DNA of 64,000 nucleotides from Dictyobacter formicarum (lineage in GTDB: Bacteria; Chloroflexota; Ktedonobacteria; Ktedonobacterales; Ktedonobacteraceae): contig NZ_BNJJ01000007.1 in NCBI RefSeq assembly GCF_016587435.1, positions 310,001 to 374,000 of the forward strand, written 5' to 3'. The translations under genes were made by a program, and so were the position numbers. Position 1 is the first letter of the stretch. Every line of letters begins with the position of its first letter. Shown piece after piece: positions 54,408 to 62,189 of the stretch. The notes below the pieces were generated by a model. That model was not told where the DNA came from and ran no database searches. It was given only the letters and a program-made list of their open reading frames with translations.

Positions 54408-55016
54408 CTATTCTTTATCGGCCAGGGGCAGAACTTCGTCGATAATACCGTATTCAACCGCTTCTTCGGCGCTCATGAAGTAGTCGCGCTCGGTATCGCG
54501 TCGGATACGCTCTAGGGGTTGTCCGGTGTGTTTCTGAATGATGCCATTGATGACATCACGGGTGTACAGAATTTCTCGGGCGTGGATGTCGATGTCGGTC
54601 GCCTGACCACCGATGCCACCCTGAATCAAGGGCTGGTGCATATGGATGCGAGCATTCGGCAGAGAGCGGCGCCGACCTTTGTCTCCAGCCAGCAGCAGGA
54701 TGGTGCCAAAGCTGGCTGCATAACCAACGCAGGTCGTGGCAATCGGGCAGGGCAGCGAGCGCATCGTGTCATAAATGGCCAGTCCGGCCGAGATGACACC
54801 TCCGGGCGAGCTGATGTACAGGTTGATCTCACGCTCCGAACTCTCAGCCGCCAGGAATAGGAGCTGCGCAACGATCAGATTGGCCATGGTATCCTCAACG
54901 GTCCCGTTGACCATGATGATCCGTTCCTTCAGTAAACGGGAATAGATGTCATAGGCGCGCTCACCGCGTCCGGTATTTTCTAAAACGGTCGGGACCAGTA
55001 CACTGGAAGCCATCAT
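54408..55016 (-). CDS. clpP: ATP-dependent Clp protease proteolytic subunit ClpP
   Basis: 202 residues from the ATG at 55016 (AAGGAG seven bases upstream). Ser-His-Asp triad in context: [23 protein letters not shown] and [22 protein letters not shown] is intact. It forms the barrel of Clp proteases, working with ClpX or ClpA/C, which are not in the window. It is encoded just after a small DUF4177-like gene, 33 bases apart, and the two are probably co-transcribed. It differs in detail from housekeeping ClpP (GYAAS for GQAAS), so it may be a paralogue. Confidence 0.95.
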   Translation of the reverse strand: MMASSVLVPTVLENTGRGERAYDIYSRLLKERIIMVNGTVEDTMANLIVAQLLFLAAESSEREINLYISSPGGVISAGLAIYDTMRSLPCPIATTCVGYAASFGTILLLAGDKGRRRSLPNARIHMHQPLIQGGIGGQATDIDIHAREILYTRDVINGIIQKHTGQPLERIRRDTERDYFMSAEEAVEYGIIDEVLPLADKE

Positions 55017-55049
55017 ATATATTCTCCTTCTAAAAGCTGGCAACGCTTT

Positions 55050-55331
55050 TTAAGCATTCAAGTTTTGGCGTACAAAGTAGTAGTAGACACGGGAACCGCT
55101 GCCTGAGACGCGCTCATCCAGCACGTTAACCAGGATCCAGCCATCTTTCCCCAGCTCGTTCAACTGCTCGGCATTGACCAGTGCATCCTCTCGGGTATCA
55201 ATGGTGAGCAGATGATATTCCCACTGCGCCTGCTTGACTGGCGCAACCTCATAAATGGTAGGAATTGGTAAGGACGAACGGACTTCAGGACCTGCTAACT
55301 GCGGTGCAAACGGTTGTGGTGAAAAAAACAT
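55050..55331 (-). CDS. DUF4177-like small protein
   Basis: 93 residues from the ATG at 55331. The C-terminal half has the pattern QWEYHLLTIDTREDA ... LNELGKDGWILVNVLDE, like DUF4177 proteins (two strands and one helix). It lies upstream of clpP on the same strand. The role is unknown. Confidence 0.7.
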   Translation of the reverse strand: MFFSPQPFAPQLAGPEVRSSLPIPTIYEVAPVKQAQWEYHLLTIDTREDALVNAEQLNELGKDGWILVNVLDERVSGSGSRVYYYFVRQNLNA

Positions 55332-55473
55332 GATCCTTTTTCCTCTTTTCTCTGGCACTATTTCTTCGCAATCACGCTTAATCAATTTTTTTCATCTAAA
55401 AAGTAAAGACCTGTAGCATTGCTTTACTTAACTTGAATATAGCAGGCTAATAGCCTATACTGATAGGGGATAG

Positions 55474-55518
55474 CTATGCTTTTAGCATAGGTATATTTTT
55501 GAGCAATGCTCTCAGCAT
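55474..55518. promoter_or_regulatory. Twin operators upstream of the XRE regulator gene
   Basis: CTATGCT-TTT-AGCATAG (55474-55490) and ATGCT-CTC-AGCAT (55506-55518), both followed by AGGTA-like sequence; their centres are 30 bp apart, about three helical turns. They lie between the divergent DUF4177/clpP and XRE genes, suggesting cooperative binding by the XRE protein and autoregulation. Confidence 0.65.
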
Positions 55519-55596
55519 AGGTAAAAAACATACAGTGAGCGCTTAAATAGATACAATACTAATAAACTACTACGCTATACAATGAGGTGGTAAACC

Positions 55597-55995
55597 ATGG
55601 CTGATTTACAAGAAACTCTCGGGCGTGTCGTACGCCAGGAACGCCAGTATCGCAATCTGACGATTAAAGAGCTGGGAGAAAAAGCTGGCCTCTCAGAAAT
55701 TTATGTGGGAGAAATTGAGCGTGGACAGAAGTATCCGTCAGCCAAGGTGCTGGAAAGCCTGGCCCGGGCCCTGGGATTGGATATCGCGGAGTTGCTGGAG
55801 TTGATGGCGGAAGCCATTCGCAGCGAGCGTGAACCCGAGTATACACGCGTGATTGGCTTTACTGTGCCTACGACCAGTGGTCAGCCGCGGCGCACGGTCA
55901 TCAAGCGGATCGTCAATCTGCTGGATGAAGGTGAGATTGAGAGCGTGACCAACTTCGGTGCCTTCTTGCTCTCCAGGCACCTAACACCTCAATAA
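55597..55995 (+). CDS. XRE-family HTH regulator
   Basis: 132 residues. The HTH covers about 1-62 (RNLTIKELGEKAGLSEIYVG, EIERGQKYPSAKVLESLARA). The C-terminal 70 residues are short and mixed, perhaps for dimer contact. It is divergent from the DUF4177/clpP genes, which it may control. AATGAGGTGG lies upstream of the ATG. Confidence 0.88.
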   Translation: MADLQETLGRVVRQERQYRNLTIKELGEKAGLSEIYVGEIERGQKYPSAKVLESLARALGLDIAELLELMAEAIRSEREPEYTRVIGFTVPTTSGQPRRTVIKRIVNLLDEGEIESVTNFGAFLLSRHLTPQ

Positions 55996-56010
55996 TACAC
56001 CACTTCGTAG

Positions 56011-56350
56011 ATGCGCCCGCAAGGGGCAATAACATTTCATGTATCTGGCTTTTCGCCTCGAAGATCGCACCCCGTAGGGAACGTTACGTGCGAGGAGGAA
56101 GAAATCGGACGCAAGGTCCGAACCTATGGACATCCCTTTTCGTGATGCGTTTCGATGGCCCATGTCTCGTTGGGCACCATGTGATTCACGAGATCCATAG
56201 GTTCGGACCTTGCGTCCGATTTTCCCACCGACCCATGAAAACGGGGGCGATGCAACGTCATGTTTCACATCATTGCCCATCAACATAACAACCTCTCGAT
56301 CGCTTTGTTTCCCGCTTCTGTGAAAAGTATTGCCCGCAAGGGGCATCTAC
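56011..56350. repeat. Family-1 inverted pairs between XRE and PAP2 genes
   Basis: Two perfect hairpins face each other with the same stem: TCGGAC-GCAAG-GTCCGA (56105-56121, then ACCTATGGA) and its mirror (56203-56219). Outside them lie a second mirrored pair, CGTAGATGC...CCGCAAGGGGCA (56011-56032) and CCGCAAGGGGCATCTACG (about 56334-56351). Confidence 0.85.
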
Positions 56351-56355
56351 GACGG

Positions 56356-57174
56356 TTAAGCGGTAGCCGTTCGGGCATGTTTTTTCTCGCGCCATTTGGC
56401 CAGCATGGTGGTTGTCCAGCGATAGAGGAAGATGAAGAAGAACAGGTAGATGGTCCCTTCAAGATAGCCTCCCATGACGTCAGTAAACCAGTGATCGCCT
56501 TCCAGGATACGTGAATAACCGATCATCAGAATGTCATAAACCGCGTAGATCTGAAAGGGCAAGAGGAACCAGCGATAGCGCCATTCACGTACCGGTTTAG
56601 TAAAGCTCAGGTAGAGCAAGAAGCCATAGTAGGCCACGTCATGTTCAGTATGGCCCGAAGGATAGGTCGGGAACGGAACGATTGGTGTCATAACCTGAAT
56701 ATGGTCGGTATGTGGATTTGGTCGCGGTCGGCCCACCAGCTCGTCGGCCAGCACGTTCAAGCCAGCCGAGCTCATTACAGTAATGACCAGGAAGATCGCC
56801 GCTTGTAACCAGGTCAGAGGCGATTTGCCGCGCAGACGAGTAATCAAGGCCATAACCAACATGAATGCCAGCCAGAGTCCTAAGGCCACTTCAGAAGAAA
56901 CAGGATTATTCAAGATACTGGGGAATATGAAGATGGCCTCGACAAAGCCTGGCACGCGAAAGCCCTGAACGGTATGGGTCACAATCAGGTCAATGGGATA
57001 CGGTTTGGGATGTCCATGCATAATAAAGCAGGAGATGATGAACACGATAAATCCAATGAACCAGGCAGCAAACTGGATGACATAACGCCCCCTCGCGTTC
57101 TGTCGATCTTCACCGCCAGCGGTTCGCTGTGCCGTTGGCCGCTGTATGCCCTGGGGATTAGCAGTTGTAGGCAT
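56356..57174 (-). CDS. PAP2-type phosphatase, membrane bound
   Basis: 272 residues from the ATG at 57174 (CGAGG six bases upstream). Five to six helices with the three phosphatase motifs: ELVGRPRPNP, PSGHTEHDV, and SRILEGDHWFTDVMGG. It should dephosphorylate a lipid phosphate such as undecaprenyl pyrophosphate or phosphatidic acid on the outer leaflet. The open frame runs 75 codons further upstream without homology. Confidence 0.92.
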   Translation of the reverse strand: MPTTANPQGIQRPTAQRTAGGEDRQNARGRYVIQFAAWFIGFIVFIISCFIMHGHPKPYPIDLIVTHTVQGFRVPGFVEAIFIFPSILNNPVSSEVALGLWLAFMLVMALITRLRGKSPLTWLQAAIFLVITVMSSAGLNVLADELVGRPRPNPHTDHIQVMTPIVPFPTYPSGHTEHDVAYYGFLLYLSFTKPVREWRYRWFLLPFQIYAVYDILMIGYSRILEGDHWFTDVMGGYLEGTIYLFFFIFLYRWTTTMLAKWREKKHARTATA

Positions 57175-57292
57175 TGTCATCCTCGTTATGTTTAATATGA
57201 TGAATAAGTATCTGCATAGAGTACGGACTGCTAAGCTTAAATGGATACAGTGTACTACACGAAAAACCGCATGGCTATACATACAAGAGGCA

Positions 57293-57673
57293 TCAGGCCT
57301 GAATAAGCTCGTGACCGGCCTGCTCCAACGCGTCCACGGCCTGTGCAAGCTGTGGCTCTTTGACCAGGATGTAGTCGGTATCAAAGGTAGAAACGGCAAA
57401 AATCGACACCTGTGCCTGCGCCAGCGTACTCGATAGGGAGGCCAGGATGCCCACCAGCGCGAAATCCAAAGGTCCTACCACTTTGATGGCTCGCCAGTTT
57501 CGTTCGCAGCGCACCTCTTCCGGGACAGAATCAGCCACACAGACCAGCGACAGCTCATCCTCGGTCGAGGTAATCGAAAAAAAGCCGGTTCGCCGCACGG
57601 CCCAGGCGGGTATCGCCTCCTCAGGCGCCAGCCGACACACAGCCAGTTCCAGCGACAACAAAACCAGGCGCAT
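57293..57673 (-). CDS. ACT-domain protein (COG3603-like)
   Basis: 126 residues. Two ACT-like halves: N-terminal strands with FFSITSTEDELSLVCVADSV and a C-terminal unit, FALVGILASLSSTLAQAQVS with IFAVSTFDTDYILVKE. This resembles COG3603/CASTOR-like ACT proteins, which bind amino acids. AAGGA lies nine bases before the ATG. The partner is unknown. Confidence 0.85.
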   Translation of the reverse strand: MRLVLLSLELAVCRLAPEEAIPAWAVRRTGFFSITSTEDELSLVCVADSVPEEVRCERNWRAIKVVGPLDFALVGILASLSSTLAQAQVSIFAVSTFDTDYILVKEPQLAQAVDALEQAGHELIQA

Positions 57674-57750
57674 AACTATATATCCTTCCTCATGGTGCTA
57701 ATAATGTCCACATCCATACCTTGCGCCATATTTTTTCATGCGTGAATAAA

Positions 57751-57833
57751 TAAATCGGGCGCAATTCACGAACCTATTGATCAATGCACGATAACGTCCC
57801 CAGCAATAAATCGGGCGCAAGGCCCGAACCTAT
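57751..57833. repeat. Two family-1 units, one degenerate
   Basis: TCGGGC-GCAAT-TCACGA (57755-57771) is a decayed copy; TCGGGC-GCAAG-GCCCGA (57811-57827) is perfect. Both keep ACCTATTG after the stem, so flank conservation can outlast stem pairing. Confidence 0.8.
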
Positions 57834-57842
57834 TGGCCTCAA

Positions 57843-60404
57843 TTAGAGGCGGGGGTCGACGGGTTCGCTTTCGAGGGCGAGGACGCCGAAGACGCATTCA
57901 TGGACGCGTCTGAGGGGTTCGCCGCATACAAAGCGTTCCAGTGCTTCGATGCCGAGGGCGAATTCGCGCATGGCGAGCGAACGTTTGGCGCCGAGGCCGC
58001 GCGAGCGCAGGCGGTTCAGGTTTTCCGGCACGTCATACTCCAGCCCGTAGATGATGCGCAGGTACTCGGGTCCACGGCATTTGACGGCCGGTTGCAGGAT
58101 GCCGCGTGGGCCTGAAGCGATAAACTCAAAGGGTTTGACGACCATGCCCTCTCCACCCTGTGACGTGAGTTGCTTCCACCAGGCGATGCCCTGCTCGACG
58201 CTAACTGGCTCGTTGACATCGACGATACGGTAAGGGGTTGCCAGCAGCAATTGTTGATCGGCGCGACAGATTTCGGCCAGCGTCTCCATGTGCCAGACGT
58301 GATTCTTGTCTATGTGGACGGTTCCCTGCGTGGCCAGGATATGGAAAGGGGCCAGCTTGAGATCGTCCAGGCCATTGACGGGCCAGCAATACTGGCGATA
58401 GGCATTGACATAGCGCTCGGCCAGCTTCTGTTTCTGCTGATAGGTGGCAAGCAGCGAATCAACTTCTATTCCATGTTCTCCGGCCTGCTCAAGTGCGGCA
58501 AGGGCGTGTCCCAGGGAAGTACGTGACGCGGCACCAACGGCAGAATATTGCTTCAAGACCAGCGACTGCGCTTTCACAGACCAGGGCAACAGCTCGCAAT
58601 CCAGGCAGACCCAATCTGTCTGGTGACGCTCCCAGAAGCCGGTCGCTGTCAGGGCCTTTTGTACGCGCTGCAGCAGAGCTGCCTCAAGCTGGTCGTTATC
58701 AAAGAAACGCCGGCCAGTGCGGGTGTAGCAGATGCCGATGCCTTCGTCGATCACGCCAAAGCGCTGACGGGCAGCCTGCTCGTCCCGGCAGACCACGACG
58801 ATGGCCCGCGAACCCATGTGCTTCTCTTCGCATACCACCTTCTCGATGCCCTGACGGCGATAATAGGCGAAGGCCTCCTCTGGATATTCCAGAAAGCCAG
58901 GCTGCTGGCTGGTTTCACTGGGCGACATGGTTGGCGGCAGATAGATCAACCACTTGGGATTAGCCGCGAAGCGACTCATGACCTCCAGGGCAGCGATTGC
59001 ATTCTCCTCACGGATCGTCAATTTAGACTGCAAACGCGTTTCCAACAGGCGCTTACCGCTCACGTCCTGCACATCCAACAGATCATCGTGCTGCTGCTGC
59101 AGCGACAGCTCGGGCGCCGCTACGGTTGTCAGTGGACGCACCGGCTCACAATAGGTGCGCAGGGCTGCCACTGATATCAGCTGCTTTTCAGGATATTGCA
59201 AGGCAGTCAACCGACCACCGAAAACGCAGCCAGTGTCAATGTTGATGGTGTTATTCAACCAGGTAGGCTCAGGCACCGGCGTATGGCCATAGACCACCAT
59301 GGATCGACCGCGATAATCGGCGGCCCAGTTATAACGGATCGGCAAGCCAAACTCGTCCGTTTCACCGGTGGTCTCGCCATAAAGAGTAAATTCGCGCACT
59401 GCCCGTGAGCCACGTCCCTGCATAGCCGCCGGCAGACCAGCGTGGGCCACTACCAGATTGCCATCATCCAGCACATAATGGCTGATCATCTTATCGATAA
59501 ACTCCAGCACGCGCTGCTTAAAGGCCGGAGCTTCCTGCTCCAGTTGCTGCAAGGTTTCAACGATGCCGTGTTTTAACGATACATCTTTCCCTCTAAGCTT
59601 GCGTAGCAGCTTGACATCGTGGTTACCGGGCACGCAAAAGGCGCTTCCAGCCTCCACCATATCCATCACCAGCCGCAAGACGGCAGGCGTCGCTGGCCCG
59701 CGATCGACAAGGTCGCCCAGGAAGATAACCTTGCGCCCGGCAGGATGCGTCACCTGGAAGCGTGGATCCTGCCCACCCTGCTGATCCACCACATAGCCAA
59801 GCTTCTGCAACAATAAATGCAGTTCATCGAAGCAGCCATGCACATCGCCAATGATATCAAACGGACCATGTTCGTGCTTCAGATTATTCCAGAGCCGCTG
59901 CCGCTCAATCTCTACCTCCTCTACCTGCTGTGGCGATGAGAGGATCACGGTCTGCGGAAACCCCTCGTTTTTCAGGGTACGTAGCGATTTGCGCATCTGG
60001 GCCGATTGCAGGCGGATAACATGAGGACCAAACTGCCGATCGGGCCGCTCGCGATTGCGCTCATGGCATACACTTTCCGGCAAGTTGAAGACAATCGTAG
60101 ACACCAGGCAGTGATATTGCCTGGCCAGGGTCAGCAGAGCCTTGCGTGCCTCCGGCTGCACATTGGTAGCATCGATAACAGTCAATCTACCGGCCGCCAG
60201 GCGTTTGGCGGCAATAAAATGCAGCACCTCAAAGGCATCATTGGTCGCCGACTGGTCGTTCTCATCGTCGGAAACCAGGCCACGGCAGTAGTCGGACGAC
60301 AGGATCTCGGTCGGCTTAAAGTGGGTACGAGCAAACGTTGATTTGCCAGAACCGGATGGGCCAATCAACACAACCAGTGAAAATTCTGGAATAGTAATCT
60401 TCAT
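57843..60404 (-). CDS. pnkp: Polynucleotide kinase-phosphatase-ligase Pnkp (RNA repair)
   Basis: 853 residues with three enzyme domains. The N-terminal kinase has P-loop GPSGSGKST (15-23). The metallophosphatase has DVHG (187-190), GDLVDRG (230-236), GNHD (260-263) and HAG (321-323). The C-terminal adenylyltransferase has the lysine motif EEKHMGSRA (K528). Together they heal and seal RNA broken by ribotoxins such as tRNA-cutting nucleases: 5' phosphorylation, removal of 2',3'-cyclic phosphate, and ligation. Ligation needs Hen1, encoded directly upstream with no gap (TAG then ATG). Length and order match Clostridium thermocellum-type Pnkp. Confidence 0.97.
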   Translation of the reverse strand: MKITIPEFSLVVLIGPSGSGKSTFARTHFKPTEILSSDYCRGLVSDDENDQSATNDAFEVLHFIAAKRLAAGRLTVIDATNVQPEARKALLTLARQYHCLVSTIVFNLPESVCHERNRERPDRQFGPHVIRLQSAQMRKSLRTLKNEGFPQTVILSSPQQVEEVEIERQRLWNNLKHEHGPFDIIGDVHGCFDELHLLLQKLGYVVDQQGGQDPRFQVTHPAGRKVIFLGDLVDRGPATPAVLRLVMDMVEAGSAFCVPGNHDVKLLRKLRGKDVSLKHGIVETLQQLEQEAPAFKQRVLEFIDKMISHYVLDDGNLVVAHAGLPAAMQGRGSRAVREFTLYGETTGETDEFGLPIRYNWAADYRGRSMVVYGHTPVPEPTWLNNTINIDTGCVFGGRLTALQYPEKQLISVAALRTYCEPVRPLTTVAAPELSLQQQHDDLLDVQDVSGKRLLETRLQSKLTIREENAIAALEVMSRFAANPKWLIYLPPTMSPSETSQQPGFLEYPEEAFAYYRRQGIEKVVCEEKHMGSRAIVVVCRDEQAARQRFGVIDEGIGICYTRTGRRFFDNDQLEAALLQRVQKALTATGFWERHQTDWVCLDCELLPWSVKAQSLVLKQYSAVGAASRTSLGHALAALEQAGEHGIEVDSLLATYQQKQKLAERYVNAYRQYCWPVNGLDDLKLAPFHILATQGTVHIDKNHVWHMETLAEICRADQQLLLATPYRIVDVNEPVSVEQGIAWWKQLTSQGGEGMVVKPFEFIASGPRGILQPAVKCRGPEYLRIIYGLEYDVPENLNRLRSRGLGAKRSLAMREFALGIEALERFVCGEPLRRVHECVFGVLALESEPVDPRL

Positions 60405-61895
60405 CTATACAACCTCGGACCTATCTAAGGATTCGTGACGCGAGAAGATGCCCATTTGCGAGGGGGCACCCACCTCGGCATCCTCGGGTCCAATGGGAGA
60501 GAGCTGCACCTGATAGCCAAAACGCTCGGCAAGCTGCTGAGACCAGTCCTGAAACTGTGCGCGTGTCCACTCAAAGCGGTGATCCTGGTGGCGGAACTTG
60601 CCCGCATCCAGGGTCTCGTATTTGACGTTATATTCGGCGTTGGGTGTGGTAATCACTACCGTTTGGGGATGAGCGAACTCGAACAGCACACGCTCAAACG
60701 CACGCAGTCGGGGCTGATCCATGTGCTCAATCACCTCGATCACGAAGGCCGCATCATAGCCCTCCAGACGCTGATCGCGGTAGGTCAGGGCTCCATGCAC
60801 CAGCGTAATGCGCTCGCGCTGCCGCGACGGCATACGCTCCAGATGCAAACGTTTCTGGGCCAGCTCCAGAGCACGGTAGGAGACATCCAGCCCCAGAATA
60901 TGCTCAAAGCTCTTCTCCTGCAGCAACTTTTTAAGCAAGCGACCCTCGCCACATCCCAGGTCAAGCACGCGCTTAGCTCCGCGCTGCCTGACCACCTCAA
61001 GCGCGGCCAGCAAGCGCTGCTCATGCAAACGAACGGACTTCTCCTTCTTCTGCTTCTGCGCAGCTTCAACGGGGGCGGCAGGCGGAAACTGTGCTTCCGT
61101 AGTCTTGCTCTCTTCACTCGCCTGCTCGTCCACGGCCTCTATCTCACTGGCCTCATCATCGTTCTGCTCTTCCTCGGGCACCAGGCGCTCCAGGGCATCG
61201 CGCGTCAGACTCTGCTTGTGGCGCAGATAGTTATAGGCGATCCTCCGACGCTCAGGATGCTTCTCCAGCCAGCCCTGCCCACGCATCAACAACTTGTTGA
61301 CCTCATCATCACCGATCCAATAGTGCTTGCTGTTATCCAGCACAGGGATCAGCACATAGAGATGGGTCAATAGCTCGCTCAACCGGCATTCGGCGCTCAG
61401 CGTCACCGTAAAATAGGGGCTCAGACCCCATTCGGGGTGAAGCTCATCCAGGAGATGCTGCACTACCTCCACGGTATAGCCCAGCGGCTCAAACAGCCGT
61501 CGCAACCAGGCCTCTCCCCCAAGGCAAGGGACCACGGCGATCTGCGCCTGCAGCGGTAGCGAGGTCGTCACCAGTTCGGGCCGCTGCTTACAGCGTCCAT
61601 TGAGGGCCGTACCGAACACATCAGCCAGGGCCACGCTGAGGAATGACGAAGCCACATAGGGACGATCATTGACATATTGGTCCAGAGAACTGGCATTGCC
61701 CTTGCCACGCACAAGCTGGACAGCATCAACATCTAAGAGAAGAGCAGCCGTACAGCGCTGCTCGGTAGCTTCAGGATAAAAGACATGGGCCTGGCCAAAA
61801 TTTAAATCAAACGTCTGTAGCCGTGCTGGATTCTTATGCAGCAGGTAGCCAAGCTCAGTCGCAGGCTGGTAGGTAGTTGAAATCGTCAATAACAT
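60405..61895 (-). CDS. hen1: RNA 3'-terminal 2'-O-methyltransferase Hen1
   Basis: 496 residues. The N-terminal half (about 1-240) is the bacterial-only Pnkp-binding domain; an acidic linker (about 240-290) follows; then the SAM methyltransferase: LDLGCGEGRL (311-320) and metal ligands EVIEHM (E387, E390, H391) and HQDHRFEW (H439). It adds a 2'-O-methyl group to the 3' end of broken RNA before sealing, which blocks repeated cutting at the same site. It forms a heterotetramer with Pnkp (family knowledge). It is the first gene of the pair. Confidence 0.97.
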   Translation of the reverse strand: MLLTISTTYQPATELGYLLHKNPARLQTFDLNFGQAHVFYPEATEQRCTAALLLDVDAVQLVRGKGNASSLDQYVNDRPYVASSFLSVALADVFGTALNGRCKQRPELVTTSLPLQAQIAVVPCLGGEAWLRRLFEPLGYTVEVVQHLLDELHPEWGLSPYFTVTLSAECRLSELLTHLYVLIPVLDNSKHYWIGDDEVNKLLMRGQGWLEKHPERRRIAYNYLRHKQSLTRDALERLVPEEEQNDDEASEIEAVDEQASEESKTTEAQFPPAAPVEAAQKQKKEKSVRLHEQRLLAALEVVRQRGAKRVLDLGCGEGRLLKKLLQEKSFEHILGLDVSYRALELAQKRLHLERMPSRQRERITLVHGALTYRDQRLEGYDAAFVIEVIEHMDQPRLRAFERVLFEFAHPQTVVITTPNAEYNVKYETLDAGKFRHQDHRFEWTRAQFQDWSQQLAERFGYQVQLSPIGPEDAEVGAPSQMGIFSRHESLDRSEVV

Positions 61896-61998
61896 AGGCA
61901 GGTATCCTTACCCATTTCTCATAATGTCGCATAGCCCATCCATTTTACACCAAAAAGCCAATGCGGGAAACATATACGATATGCATCATTCCATCACG

Positions 61999-62172
61999 CA
62001 TAGGTTCGGGGCTTGCCCCCGATTACCCCTCCACCAATGGGAATAATCGGGAGCATGGGCATGTATCCGATAATTGCCCTCCGGGGAAGGAGAATAATCG
62101 GGGGCATGGACATGTATCCGATTATTGCCCTCCGGGGAAGGAGAATAATCGGGGGCAAGCCCCGAACCTATG
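61999..62172. repeat. Family-1 inverted pair with internal 50-bp direct repeats
   Basis: Perfect mirrored hairpins at 62006-62022 and 62149-62165, both with stem TCGGGG, enclose two direct repeats of a unit containing ATGTATCCGAT and TTGCCCTCCGGGGAAGGAG. Related spacer sequence lies at 42673-42745. No gene in 61896-62189. Confidence 0.88.
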
Positions 62173-62189
62173 GCATGATGGAACGGTGG

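Noticed and set aside
60435..61373. 312-codon frame antisense to hen1
   Set aside because: The minus strand has full methyltransferase motifs; the plus frame has none.
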